Part shown: piece by piece, positions 34,879 through 47,768 of the stretch
Numbering within the stretch: position 1 is the stretch's first letter
Layout of the letters: each line of letters begins with the position of its first letter
NCBI GenBank assembly: GCA_944474755.1
Contig: OX104123.1
Location: 60,133,898 to 60,197,897, forward strand
Source: Limnoperna fortunei
Taxonomy: Eukaryota > Mollusca > Bivalvia > Mytilida > Modiolidae
Length of the DNA: 64,000 bases
Direction: 5' to 3'
Notes under the pieces: model-generated
The model's database searches: none
Seen by the model: the letters and a program-made list of their open reading frames with translations, nothing else
What the model was told of the DNA's origin: nothing
Made by a program: the position numbers and the translations under genes

Positions 34879-37800
34879 TTAATTATCAACAATCTCAACA
34901 AGTTCCTTGACTTTTTTTGGCAAGTGACCAGATGGGGTTAGCCTAAAACTGTAGTGCCAAATCTCAGATACATCAATTTCCTCAATCCAAGATTGTCGCT
35001 TTCCCTTTTCACCAGGGACTGGTATGGTACAAGGGGTCCAAGATGTAGTTTTTGACCCCTTGTACCAGTGGATCTTGACACAAGTGCCAGAGACTTCTTT
35101 AATCTCAGCCACCTGAGGCCACTCCCCTGCATACCGGGGAACATCTGTCAGGACCATGTCCCCCACTTCACAAGATGGTTTGCTGGCCTGTTGCTGTTTC
35201 CGTTTTCCAACCACAACCTAAGTAATAAAATTTAAATTATTATAAAATTGGCCATTTATCAATTTTGTAAAATATTTCAAGTCAAAATATAAAATCAAAA
35301 GGTTGACCCATTAATTTTTTTTCAAGAAAATTTGGAAAAACTGAATTTCACCTTCACATATTAAACAAATTATCTCCTTTGAAAACAGTAAGGGAAGATG
35401 AATACTGTACCGGTAGTTACATTATTATTTTCAGGGTATCAATTTTTGTGGTTTTTGGGGGTGACCTATACCCATGAAATTTAATATCCCACAAAAAGGA
35501 ACATATATTGGAGGGTCAGCTTTTGTGATTTTTGACATTTTTTCAGAATCCTTGGGTTTTTCCATCAAAATAGGGTAACAATTTCTGTACTGTAAACCAC
35601 ATTTTCATTTTGTTTAAGGTCTTCATTACATCATAAATAATTCTTATAACATTTTTCATCAGATTCCAGTCACTTTTTCACAGGGTTAAGCAGCAAAACT
35701 ATGCTAATGTTAAATCAATGAAAAGGCAGAGAAAACATTTTTATGCCAAATATTGAACTCTTATCATCTTTAAAACGAGCTTGGTAACCAATCAATTTTT
35801 TAGCTTATTTTGCAGTTATGAGCTTATGATTTAAAGCATTAATTTCAAAATCTCATCACTTTCTAAGTCACCCTCCTACATCCATAAGTTGCAGACACCA
35901 ATTGTTCTGACTTGGTACAAAAAATCACTAAGACTGACAACTTGAAGCCACATGGTATCTAAGAATCATATATTTCTCATTTTAGAAATTGGTATGACAT
36001 CGCCAACACCACAATTTGTGACACTAGGATAACTTTATGCAGAATCTTTGATCAAGTAAAACGTCTGTTTTATTGTTGATGTTGCTAAAGATATAATGCA
36101 TGAACACAATGATTTAGTTTTCTTTAAACACATACATGTATACCGTACAGCAGGTTATTTTAGCAGGGTGCAAATTTTGGTGTATTTTAGCAGTCAAACT
36201 TAAATCGCCAAAATAAGAACTGCTCCAATGATTTTAGAAATTTTGGTAAAAATGTGTCACATATTTGTGTTCCCCAAGATTATTGTTTCGCCTGTCAGTA
36301 CCATCACAAAACTCATTAAAGTCTACATGGGCCTTAAGTGATAGTTAAGATCTAGGTCAGGGGACAGAGTGCCATTTAACAAAGACAAGTATAGTCAGAG
36401 TCAGTTCATTTTCGCGGACGGTTTTTTAATTTTATTTTTACCAAGTGTCTGTATACCAAATACCAAACGCCTAGCTATTATACTAAAACTAGTTCCAAAA
36501 TGACACTCCTGTATGGTGCGTTGTGACACATTGTAGGCCACATAAAAAGGAATCAAAATCTTTCAGTATAAAATTAAATTCCACTTAAAATAGCTGAAAA
36601 TAAGGGGAAAAGTACTATTTTCTTTTTTAGAATGATTTGTCCAAGATTTTTTTTAAGGAACAGTTGTATTAAATTTCTTCAATATAATTGAGATCTTACA
36701 TTTACATCCTGCTTTTCCAAATCTTCTGAACTTTCGAGTTCAACTTCAGTTGTCTCTTCTTCTTGTGACTTTTTCAACAACTTAAGGTTTGGCCATCTCT
36801 GTGTTGCCTTTGGTTCACCTGGAAATCATTTCATTTTATTTTATTCATCTGACCATTATATGAAGATAATATTTTTTTCATGTCATGTTTTGATATTTTT
36901 TCTGGGGCCAGCAAGACAATGATTTGCATCCTCAAGTAACACTGAAGCCTGTTGTCTGTTTTCCGTTTTGTCATGTACGTTTATATATTCCATAGCACAT
37001 TATCTTCTTTTATAGCTAATTATGTTTTAATGCAAGTATAAGTTTCAATATTTTGTGGAAATGAAATATGATCTTGTTGTATCTGGTTGGTGAAAAACTT
37101 CAATAAAAGTACTCGTACGATAATTAATTGGGTCAAGTGACTAACCATAAATATGATCAAGAGTGCATTGAGCGCATCTGATTTAATGAAAGTTCCATGC
37201 AAAAGTTAAAGCAGAGTTACATTCCTGCACTGGTGATCATATTTTGATTATTAATGAAATCCATTTGTCGTATTTATTACATAGATAAAACACTGAAAGT
37301 AATCGATTTTTAGGAGGTTTATGAATCGCATAGGAATTCTGCAGTCATGGCTACAACACAATACAATTCAAGACGTCATAGGTGACAGTTTGGCAGTAAG
37401 TGAAATCTTTTTGGTTGATTCACAGTGTGAATTACCAGGTCTTACTTCACTGGGAGTAATCAGTATTTCACACACATCTTTTTAATAAATTAAGATTCTT
37501 AAACTATAATATGGATTAAGAAATAATTCAAGGTCGCCTGTGGTTTATTGTAGATTCTAATGCAAAATTTTTGTAAAACACTTTTTCACTGCGTAAAACC
37601 CACAATTTACCTGCCGTATCTAATTAGGGTCGCCATATTGGAAAATTCAGAAATCAACATGGAATTTATTTCAAAGAAAATCACACTGAATACTTGCAAT
37701 ATATTAAATTTATCTTATTTTAATAAAATTTGAAGCATACACTATTTGTAAAAACGTCCAAAATGCCGGATTTTTTATTAAAAAGATATTATTAGATAAT

Positions 37801-40800
37801 GCTTTTTTGCGGACTTTTACTTTTTAACGTTTTTACATTAAAAATTAATTTTTTTTGTCGATTGCATTAGAATGAAAATAACCGTATTGCATTTCAAGCT
37901 GTGACTGCGTAAAACTCGATTTACTATTGCAAATAGCCGTTTACCTAACTTCACTTCGCATCGTCAGGTAGACTAAATTGGGATAGTAAATTCTACGTTT
38001 TACGCAGTCACAGCTTGAAATGCAATACAGTTATTCCCTAGTTTACACATGGGTAGCCATTGTTTTAAGCATTATTTTTCCCTGAGTGGAGCGCAGCGGA
38101 GCGAGAGGTAAAATAAATGAAAACAATGGATATCCATGAGTAAATTCAGGATAATATGCAAGTAGTTTACTGTATATGTACCCAAAGTATTAAAGAAAGA
38201 TTGCCACCACTCGATGTCTTCTTGTTTCCTAATGAATTGTTTGGCTATGGATGAGTTCACTGATTCTTCTACTTTTTTCAAGTCCACTTCATCTAAAGAT
38301 GGCTTAACAATCCTAGGTTCACCAACTGGAAAAGATTTCAGTAAAGGGGTTGTTGCTGTTGCATCATGCCACTGCTAAAGACAGAAATGGACAGATTTTG
38401 TTGAAACTATATATAATTATATTCCTTTTGTTTTTATCCGTAATTCATGCATTTTTTCTTGGTTGTGTACTGACTGATAATGTTTGTATCACCGAAATTA
38501 TCTGTTCAGTAGGTGTCTTCACAATAAATTACCGATAAAGATAATATAGGACTTTTGAATTTTGAGATTGCGTTTATTACTTGTTTGGTTACCCTTCAAT
38601 GAGCTCAACATTTACGCAAGCAAAAGCTTTACTCTTCATCCTATAGACCAAAAGCATGAAAAAGGTCTATTTTTACCTGAAAAGGGCCATAAAACCTAAA
38701 GGGGATTCTTAGACAACTTCAGAGTGAAGACTTTGTACAACTTTTGCTTCTAAAGTGCCAATAATCATTTGGATTTGTACTATCTCTTATGATTTTCTGT
38801 GAAAAATGAATTTCTCCATTGATTTATTTTAGCTACAGCTGCCATGTTTTTTGTGGATCAAATATATCCACACCAGTTTTGTAAAGGACACCATGAAGCA
38901 CAATCAGACCAAATTTGTTCATATAGGAGCGGTTTCATTAAAGAACATAATATTTGAAAAAAGTATTACATAGATCAAAGCCAAGTGATAGTAGAAGCTC
39001 ACCTGAAGCGTGAGCTAAACTATGACATACCTTATCAGTAGACCAGGCTTTGTAAAACAGTTTTGTCTTCGCACAATCTTTTTGAATTTTAAAACAGTGT
39101 GGCCTTGAATGTCCCTGTAGTTTTTCAATATTGGGCCCTAACCACTCAGATATGTTAAATACAGTATCAGTCTCAATGGAAACTGGGTTAGGAGTATAAC
39201 ACTTTTCAAAAGCCTGTAGTAGATGTGGAAGTGTGAAAACTGCATATCTGGACAGCCAAGTAGAAAACCTTAAAAAGAAAGTTTAATTGACATCATATTT
39301 GGAACAAGATAATTATTCCATAGATATTAGTGATATATACTAGTTTATTGTATTGGAATTTTTGTCATTTCAGGAGCAATAGCTCCTACAAAAGACAGTC
39401 ATATGACAATTCAAACCAATGGAGACATTATTAATAAAAATCACTAGTTTTGACCATTCAAGAAAGATAAATCCTATTAAGAGTCATTGGAAAACTCTGA
39501 CCTAACAGAGACGAAAATCTCTATATTTGACCTTTCAAAGGAGATAACTCCCACAAGAAGTGATTCGACAACTTCAACCTAATGGGGTTTTTCATAGAGC
39601 TTATTTAGCTGAACATTTCAGCAATTGAAATTTTTTCTCTATCTATTATCGTTCTCAAGTTACAGACAAAAAAAACGACAAAAATAACTATATTTGACCT
39701 TTCAAGGGAGATAACTCCCACAAGAACTGATTTGAAAACTTTGACCAAATGGGGACTTTTGTACAGCTTAATGAGCTGAACATATCAGCAATCTAAAGTT
39801 ATAGGCAAAAAACCACAAAAATCGCTTTTTTTGACCCTTAAAAAGAGATAACTCCTACAAGGAGTTGTCTGACAACTTTGACCCAATGTAGACTTTTGTA
39901 GCGCTTTTCATTCTGAACAAGGATGGTGACTTTAGATTTCCCCTATCTATTATAGTTTTTGAGTAATAGTGCTTTAAAGGTGGTCATACACCTATGTTCT
40001 ATTTTTAGCAACAGCAGCCATGTTATTTGAAGGATCAATAATTTAAACGACAATTTTGTAAAGGACAGCCTAAGGAACAACTACACCAAGTTTGGTTGCA
40101 ATTGGCTAAGCAGTTTCAGAGGAGAAGATTTTTGAAAAGTTGGGGGGATGGACAACAGACAACAGTAAAAATGGTAAATTTTGACGTTCTAAGGGAAACA
40201 ACTCCTAAAAGTTGACGGACGACGGACGCCAAGTGTGATGACAATAGCTCACATGACCCTACGTGTCAGGTGAGCTAAATAGGGTTATTGCCTAAGTATT
40301 GGGGAATATTCATGCAATAATCCCATATTGTAAGGATATAATGTGAACATATAACATCTAATTCTATTCTAGAGCATCCTAGATCATGCATTAGTGCATG
40401 AACTAAGTTCTACTTATTGACAATTCCCTTTTATTTGTTTCAATATGTGTTCTTTTTGTGTGCGTGTGTGTGTCTGAACTCCTTTCTGACTGTTTACATT
40501 TGTACTGATCTTTGTCCTGCTCAGTATTGATTTATATTTTGGGAAATGTAGCATATTGTACCATACCTGGAGAACACTTGATCTACATCCTCATGTGTAT
40601 GACCGACCATTAGAAAATTAATCTTCACCTTCTTGAAGACATCAATTTCAACTAACCAGGTGAAGAAGGCCAAAAGATATCTGGAATAAAAATGGAAAAT
40701 TAGCAATAGTGGATGCCCTTTAACTGAACAGAAAATGTTACAACTGTGGAGTAATAACTACTTTTTGGTTTTGAGTACTTTTCATACTATATTTGTTGTT

Positions 40801-43116
40801 TTTGACCTTCCAATGTTTTGATTAAAATGCTGAGGATGAAAGGTTACTCCTTGAAATATTGATATACAGCATAACCAAATTAACCATTTTTGTACCCGTT
40901 TTGGTATTACATTTTTTTGTGTTATCTTCACAAGTTTAAAATTTTTATCATTTATCAAGATTATGAAAAAAAATCTCACTAAACTTGGATTAGTAATATG
41001 GAGATAAATGACCACTATATATAGTAAGTTTGGATATGATAGATTTGCTTATTTTCTTTGACCAATTGGCTTTTTAGTCCCCTACCGGCGAAGCGGAAGG
41101 GGGACTATAGGTTTGCGCTCTGTCTGTCACTAAGTTTTCCGCACTTTTTTTCTAAACGCTTGCAGATAATGAATTGATTTTTGGTATGTGTGTCTATCAT
41201 GATGAGTTACAGATCAAGTTCAAGTTTCGTTCTGGTCCGCTAATTTTTACGAGAGTTATGGCCCTTTGAACTTTGAAAATTCATTAAAACTTCAGTTTTC
41301 CGCACTTGTTTTCTAAACGCTTGCAGATAATGAATTGATTTTTGGTATGTGTGTCTACCATGATGAGTTACAGATCACTCCATTGATGGTTTCTGATTTT
41401 TCTATATATACTGTATGATCAAGTTTTGCTTCCCATATAATGTACAACTAAAACTCTTTGCACCATATATAATATTTAAGTACATTTTACTTCAATGTTG
41501 GGGATTAGTGAAATATGCGGCTGGTAGGGGACTATGTATTTTTTTGCAATACTCTCAGAATGCTTGTTCTTTTTTGTTTCAATTAATAGTATTCGTGATA
41601 TTTTGTTCTTAACTTCTACGACCAAAAGCAAGAGAATAGTACTCAGGTGAAAATGAAACCAAATATTTATGGAGGCTTCTGCAAGATCGGGAACTTCAGT
41701 ATTGTTACATACAAAAAGAGGCAATATAATTTTATTTTCATGCAATTTTTTACCTGTTCTTATTTTCTCTTGCACAATTGTCCATTTGGAGATACAGAAC
41801 ATCTGGCAGGTCATCCAACATAGAAAAGATCTGAACAAGTATGGAGAGCGTCAGATTAGTTGAATGTGACCACTGGAATAAATCAAAAAAACCATAGATG
41901 CCCACACCATGTACAATAGCTCCAACTAAATGGGTCCGCAGTCTCCACATACCACTTGTGAATTTTGACAGGAGAACAAAATTGGGCAAAAATGTTTTCT
42001 TCTGGTCCATTCTGTCAATTATAATGGACAAGTAATTCTTGGGCTCTTTTCTGGCCTTAAGGCAGTGTTTATAATATTTCTGTCTTTCTTGACTGAAAAA
42101 TAAACATTATTATATATTGTAATATAATATTATATACAGGGATCACCATGGCTGAAAAATGAAGAGTTGTGAAAAGAATCGCTTGTCGTCATGGTTTCCC
42201 TAGTTCTTTACAGGAACCCATATAATTAGAATTTTAAATTATCTAAAAAATCTTTCAAGTTTTTATAAAATAATTATTTGTAATATTTATAAATGTTTTG
42301 AGTCACTCAGAAATTGCATTGATTTGCTGTAAAAAATAACAAGATGCAATTTCTCATGTGAAGCTGATTGGTTTGTAGTATGTAACTGGGCATTCATAGG
42401 GAAGGAGTGGTTTAAACAACTTTAATAGAGGTCATACGATACCTTTGCTTTTCAAGATGATTTCTTCTTTTTTCAAAAAGGATCTTCCTTTCAGATTTTG
42501 ATTTTGTTTCAGCTAACTGTTCCTTGATTAAGGTGCAAGTGTCACATTTGGAAAACCTTGATACCTAGAAATTTTTAGAAATGTATAAAAAAAAATTTAA
42601 ATGACGTTCTTCTGTGCACAATTTTAAAAAAAATGTTAACTATTTAACAAGAGTGTACACTAAAGTATGGCTTGACTGCTGACATCTTAGAAAACGATAA
42701 TATTCTATTATATAATTGCTAATATATGCAATAAAAATTGTGCTGTCTTATAAAATTTGTACATTCATTTTAAAAGAAGTGGTGGGTTTAAACCAGGTTT
42801 TATAGCACCAAATCAGTACCTCAGGTCTAAAACATACATACTGGAGGTATCTTAATGTGACTGCAATATTTCTTCCACACAACAGATATGAAATATGTCT
42901 CTGAAACAACTTCTACACCCTGGTCATTCAATTCCTCCTTCATCATCTGGTAAACTGACTTCCTGGTAAGGCATGGTGGAAGGTCTAGGGAAACTGTATC
43001 TGGGTGTTTTTCTGCATATAACCTTGCATATTCCAGAAGCCAAGTTATACAACTAAGCGTCTGTATACTCAGTCTACCTGGAGTTCTTCCTTGCAGAGGA
43101 GCATTTTTTTGACCAT
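34879..43116 (-). CDS. DUF7869-type transposase-like protein, eight exons, 5' exon not found
   Basis: Exons in transcript order: 43116-42842, 42564-42443, 42092-41754, 40680-40567, 39268-39031, 38374-38182, 36818-36700 and 35217-34879. All have AG/GT borders, and the phases agree at every junction, giving 579 stop-free residues. The N-terminal third has a CDTC pair (about residues 99-102). The core shows IIDRMDQ (D about 159), LQMDNCARENKN (D about 237) and FLMVGHTHEDVDQVFSR (E about 276), the order expected of an RNase H-like DDE nuclease. I know the GHTHEDVDQ and MDNC.RENKN motifs from DUF7869 proteins of invertebrates. The last exon has WPQVAEIKEVSGTCVKIHWY, an SH3/chromo-barrel-like strand pattern, often a nucleic-acid or histone reader. 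The first exon begins with a split codon, so upstream coding sequence is missing from this model. Introns contain other repeats. Role inferred: cutting and joining the element whose ends are at 32,365 and 50,007. Confidence 0.8.
37878..38033. mobile_element. Palindromic MITE in an intron of the DUF7869-type gene
   Basis: Left arm GTATTGCATTTCAAGCTGTG and its complement at right enclose a short loop. Arms about 50 bp with few mismatches. It sits between the exons at 38,182-38,374 and 36,700-36,818. Confidence 0.8.
38800..39012 (+). repeat. Dispersed repeat, partial copy
   Basis: AGCTACAGCTGCCATGTTTT to AAGCTCACCTGAAGCGTGAG, a shorter relative of the 3' part of the repeat at 39,330-40,280. Confidence 0.6.
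39330..40280 (+). repeat. Dispersed repeat with four 150-bp internal units, intronic
   Basis: Repeated GGAGATAACTCC(C/T)ACAAG units, then GCAACAGCAGCCATGTTATT and an end with GACGGACGACGGACGCCAAG and CAGGTGAGCTAAA. It lies in the intron between the exons at 40,567 and 39,268 and is the inverse of 44,390-45,090. Confidence 0.75.
41075..41400 (+). repeat. Dispersed repeat, two 160-bp units, intronic
   Basis: GTCCCCTACCGGCGAAGCGG start; two units sharing TTTCTAAACGCTTGCAGATA and ATTGATTTTTGGTATGTGTG. A repeat of this kind is common in mollusc genomes as I remember them. Confidence 0.65.
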
Positions 43117-44389
43117 CTGAAATACAGATATTTAAAATATTAAAGATAGTCCATACATGTTTAAATGCAACAGATATCCCTAATAAATAATCTGAATAAA
43201 AACAATTTTTTAAAGTAAAAGTGTATGTGTTACAGGGGATGTGTGTGGTAAATATTCACATGTAATTTTGAAGAGTGCTAAATTGCTTGAGGATTATGTG
43301 TCATCCTTATTTTTACCCATTGATTACATGAAATCCATTTATGACATATCTTGCCAATTTTTTTTTGTCTAGAAGTTTGTTGTATTATTCCACAGTAACA
43401 TAATGGTTAGATCTGGAGTTTTATTTTTATTGTGATAAATGATTGTTTTTCTAGTCAATTTTAACCAATTTATGTCAGATAACAAGTACAATAGATTTTT
43501 TGGTCCCATGTATGTTTTGCTGGAACAGCCCTTAGTAAAAAAAGTGTAGAAGATGATGATTTATGACTTTTCTCACACAAAAAAACGCTGTCTTATGCTG
43601 TAAAATGTTGAGCTTGGAACTCCTAATACTGCTAACCATGCACTTAGACAAACTGATGTGGTACCAATTAAAAACTTGAAAAGGTATTCACCATTAGATG
43701 TGCTACAAAGGAAAAGAAAAAAACAAATAAATATTTGCAAACATATTAGTAATGAATAATTACATGAATAATTACATGGAAGATACCCCTAAGTCTGTTT
43801 TGTTCATCTCTTATTGTTTTTATATAAAAACAAATAATAAACCAATTTTTGTCTAGAACTTTGTTGTAGTTTTGATTGTTCTATGCTCTTCATATTCATA
43901 TAGTGTTTGGCTTTTCAATTTTCAATATTTTGGGTAGAGCGCCTCTGATGTCTGGAATAGGCATAATTTTTATTAATAAACATCCCTGATGGCTAGCTCT
44001 GCTGGTGGTGTTTTAATTCCTCGAAGTTAGCCCACTCCGGCATCAAAACTTTTGTGCTGAAGAATGCATCAAAGCTTTAAAGTTATCTGTTTAAATTTCA
44101 AAATTGTCAAATCCCTAAGTGTACTCCTACTCCAGACATAGGTTGATCTTAGTCATAATTTGGTATACTAGTTAGGCATTTTTTTGGTTTGATTGTTATA
44201 GGCTCTTCATATTCATAGTGTTCAGCTTTTTCAATTTTCAATATTTTGGATAGATGAGTCTTGAAAAGAGAAAACAAGTGTCAGGTGTAGCAAACTTTAT
44301 TGTCTGGAACTTTGTTGTAATTTTTATTTCAATAATAAAAATTTACATGGAAAATGTTTTTACAATATTTTGATGTCATACTTGTGTCT

Positions 44390-45090
44390 GATAAAAAACA
44401 TGGCCGCTGTTGCTAAAAAAATAACATAGGGGTAAGACCCCCTTTAGAGCATTGTAGCTAAAAAAAAGTATAATATATAGGAAAAATTGGAAGTCACCTT
44501 CCATGTTCAGAATCAAAAGCTCTACAAAAAGTCTCCATTAGGTCGAAGTTGTCAGACGACTCCTTGTAGGAGTTATCTCTCTTGAAAGGTGAAAAATAGC
44601 GTTTTTGTCATTTTTTGCCTGTAACTTGAGAACGATAGTAGATAGAGATAAACTTTCAATTGCTGAAATGTTCAGCGCATTTAGCTCTATAAATGTCCTC
44701 ATTGGGTCAAAGTTGTAAAATCACTTTTGTGGGAGTTATATCCCTTGAAAGGTCAAATATAGCGAATTTTTTTGGTTTTCCCTTAAAACTTGAGAACGAT
44801 AGTAGATAGAGATAAGCTTTCAATTGCTTAAATGTTCACCTCATTTAGCTCTACAAAAGTCTCCATTATGTCGAAGTTGTCAAATCACTTCTTGTGGGAG
44901 TTATCTGTTTTGAAAGGTCAAATATAGCGATTTTTGTAGTATTTTGCCTATAACTTGAGAACGATAGTAAATAGAGAGAAACTTTTAATTGCTGATATTT
45001 TAAGATCATTTAGCTCTACAAAAGTCTCTAGTAGGTCAAAGTTGTGCAGTGACTCTTAATAGGATTTATCTTTCTTGAATGGTTCTAATA
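44390..45090 (-). repeat. Inverted partner of the intronic repeat at 39,330-40,280
   Basis: Four tandem units of about 147 bp with CTTGTGGGAGTTATC and CTTGAGAACGATAGTA, after ACATGGCCGCTGTTGCTAAA. Opposite in orientation to the earlier copy. Confidence 0.75.
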
Positions 45091-46328
45091 ACAAGGTTTT
45101 ATGTGTGTCTAGATTACAAAAGATTGCATGGGAATAGCAAAAAGGAGGCAAAGAATTTCCAATGAGACATTCAAATGTCTTATACATTAAGCCAAGACTA
45201 TTTCAGTATGTAAACATTACAATTTAAGTAAAATCGGCCAAAATAGGGCATTTAAATGTCAGAAGTTCAGTTGAGCTAAGATATTGCAAATACTTAAAAA
45301 AGGTGTATAGAGATGATATTTCAACTGAGCATTATTTACCCACATATTGATAAAATGTACAAATTTGATAAACTATCTAGACTTGGTAATCAAAAATTAT
45401 ATATTATAATATAGTAGCAATTATAACATGAGAAATGAGGATTTTACAATTTTTAAAATTTCCCTGTACTAAATCAAGGGGAGATAATTTGTATAGAATA
45501 TATAGGAAAAATTTCGATTTTTTTATGAATATCTTGAAAAAATGATTACTTATTTTAATCGTAGTATTTTGAAGAGCTTATGAAAAGGGACTCATCTTGA
45601 GATTTTGAGCAGATTCTATAGTAGGAATTCTTCTTTAGATCTATGCATTTATAGCTCTTCTCCTTATATATTCTATATCAAAATATGGACATTTGGCTAC
45701 TTTTAGAAAGCCAATGGCGCTCTTAAATTAACCGTGAACCCCCGTTGTTTATTTGATATTTTTGATCTACAGTGTATGTACCTAGGTCTGTCAATGTGCC
45801 AAAAATGAGAAAAATCTATAGTAGAATTCTAATAGCCCCGAGACACCTAAAGTGGTCATTACATGTATAAGTATAATCTAAAACAAAGCAACGAAGCCAA
45901 CAACTTTAAAACATGTATAACTAAAACGCAATCGGAACAATCTTTTATGAAAGGATATGAAGTAAATGAACATGAGACCTCAACACATATGTTAACTCTA
46001 ACTGCAATTAATTTTAATGAGCTGTTTAGCCATTTTGGAAAATAATTCCTCATCAGCAGCACTAGAAACCAAAACATACAGGAAATCCTAATTTCGAAAA
46101 ATATTCAAATGCATAAAACTAAACAATGTGTATTCATTTTGTAATGAAACAGAACTTTTTAGAGGAGGACAATCTTAACTCTATGACAAACCTTTACTTC
46201 TCATCTGCACTTAGCTTAGTAATAGAATCCTATAAATGAATAATGTTGTCCATAAGCAATGGAGCAACTATTACGCATTTTAGTGTCTGACTTGAAACTC
46301 TAAAGTCTATCATATATAAGTAATATTT

Positions 46329-46459
46329 TAAATTTTGAAACAGGTTATACGATATAACCTGGTTTGGGTCAGTTTACTCCTAATAAACCGCGAAGCGGTT
46401 TATGTATGGTGTAAACTGATCCAAACCAGGTTATAGAGTATAACCTGTTCAAAAATTTT
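46329..46459. mobile_element. Palindromic MITE
   Basis: Arms AACAGGTTATACGATATAAC and complement, around ATAAACCGCGAAGCGGTTTA. The centre resembles that of the MITE at 14,875 (AATAAACCGTGAAGCATAAA), so the two belong to related families. Confidence 0.8.
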
Positions 46460-46749
46460 AAATATTCCTTATAATTTAATTTTCACGTCAATATTTATTG
46501 AATTCAGTTTAAACAAATAGGAATTATTAATGGAACTATTTGAATTTTAACTGTGTATTAATACGTCATGTGACCAACGCTGGTGATACAGTATAACCTG
46601 GGTGACCCAATTTGAATTAACCAATCAGATTTCATCTTCAAGTTCAAATTAAATTATATGTTGTTGAATTGATTTTAAAGACTAATTTACAGTAAGCTTA
46701 AACTTTCTTCTGAAACATTCAACAGTTTAGTTTTTCTTTACATTTTCAG

Positions 46750-47048
46750 ATGAGACACAGAATTCGCATGTTATACCAAGGTCTTTCACAGAGTTTTGTT
46801 CTCAAGTCCGAAATCCTTTGGATAACCCCCCAAAGTTATTCCGCACTGAAGTTTCCATTACATATGATGGACAACGATGTAATGGACAAACAGCATTAAG
46901 AATCATTAAGAAATACACTGCAAAAATCAATGCTGAGTTGCAGAAAATGGGGACAAATATTTCCAATGAGGAAAGAGACTGTCAACTGTCAGCAATTACA
47001 GTAGTTCCAGAAACGCAGCTTTCACTGACACTGTCATCTGAGCAGTAA
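46750..47048 (+). CDS. Terminal exon of an unidentified plus-strand gene within the transposon
   Basis: Acceptor TACATTTTCAG at 46,739-46,749, then an open frame (first full codon GAG at 46,752) to a TAA at 47,046-47,048. The first Met is at 46,818 but the frame is open from the splice site: ETQNSHVIPRSFTEFCSQVR, then LFRTEVSITYDGQRCNGQTA, and a C-terminus ending LSLTLSSEQ. Composition and sequence look coding. I recognise no family. It runs away from the DUF7869-type gene and could be an accessory product of the element or a captured host exon. No upstream exon assigned. Confidence 0.45.
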
Positions 47049-47222
47049 ATCACTCTATATGTCCGCATATCTTGTAAACACATCCCACTTTTAAAATGCA
47101 TAATGGATTTTAATGAAAGTTAAAATAAACTGTATATTGACCTCAGATATTTAAGGAATGACTGTCAGATTTTTTCGGTCTATGAGGAAATAACATCAAT
47201 CATGTGGTGCACACGAAATAAC

Positions 47223-47768
47223 CATCTTCGCTAGCCAAGGGTTACGATCCGACCCCCCTCCTCTTCACCCTTGGCGGAGATAGTCATATATTTGTAATTC
47301 CCGCTCAGAGCCATCTGGTGTGAAATTCAAGTTATGCCCCTTTAATGATGTCATAATTAGCCAATCAGATTCTACCTTTCATATCGATAGTTGGTAGAAG
47401 GGTCATGAAATATGGACAAAACAAAAGACAGCGAAATTGTTTCGATATTCAATATACAAAGTTTAACTTTACAACAAGAGAAATCAATTGACGCGATAAT
47501 AAGTGGGAAAGATGTCTTTGTTGGAACGAAGACGGGAAGCGGCAAATCGCTTACATACGAATGTATGCCTGTATTACAACCTGATCGGATTGTTGTTGTT
47601 ATACACGTGTGCCCAGCGTGATTTATTAAACACCGATTCTGATTGGTCGCGTAAGATTCCGGACGCGACCAATCAAAATTAATAAATTTTGTCACACAAA
47701 TATATGACTATCTCCGCCATGGGTGAAGAGGAGGGGGGTCGGATCGTAACCCTTGGCTAGCGAAGATG
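47223..47768. mobile_element. 546-bp TIR element with 8-bp target duplication
   Basis: Inverted repeats of 73 bp, starting CATCTTCGCTAGCCAAGGG, with a single mismatch (47,223-47,295 and 47,696-47,768). The flanks are GAAATAAC at 47,215-47,222 and again at 47,769-47,776. An 8-bp duplication fits hAT-like and several other superfamilies; no transposase is present. Confidence 0.9.
47412..47621 (+). pseudogene. RecQ-like helicase N-terminal fragment captured in the TIR element
   Basis: The frame reads QQEKSIDAIISGKDVFVGTK then TGSGKSLTYECMPVL. This gives the conserved Gln of motif 0 and a Walker A GTKTGSGKS, as in RecQ-family ATP-dependent DNA helicases. After PDRIVVVI the expected motif Ia is lost and the frame ends at HVCPA. 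Only about 70 residues of a family that is normally several hundred residues long, so it cannot be a working helicase. A piece of a gene or of a helicase-bearing element has been packed between the TIRs. Confidence 0.7.

Larger units (their letters stand above)
43117..46749. other. Interior of the transposon, repeats and unassigned sequence
   Basis: Contains a direct repeat (CTCTTCATATTCATA and TTTCAATTTTCAATATTTTG at about 43,890 and 44,205), the inverted partner repeat at 44,390-45,090 and a MITE at 46,329-46,459. The missing 5' exon of the minus-strand gene should be here or further right. Segments near 45,859-46,077 are open on both strands but lack clear splice support. Confidence 0.4.

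Noticed and set aside
45859..46077. Coding frames on both strands inside the transposon
   Set aside because: No splice support, no homologue recognised, and the two strands are equally open, so neither can be preferred.
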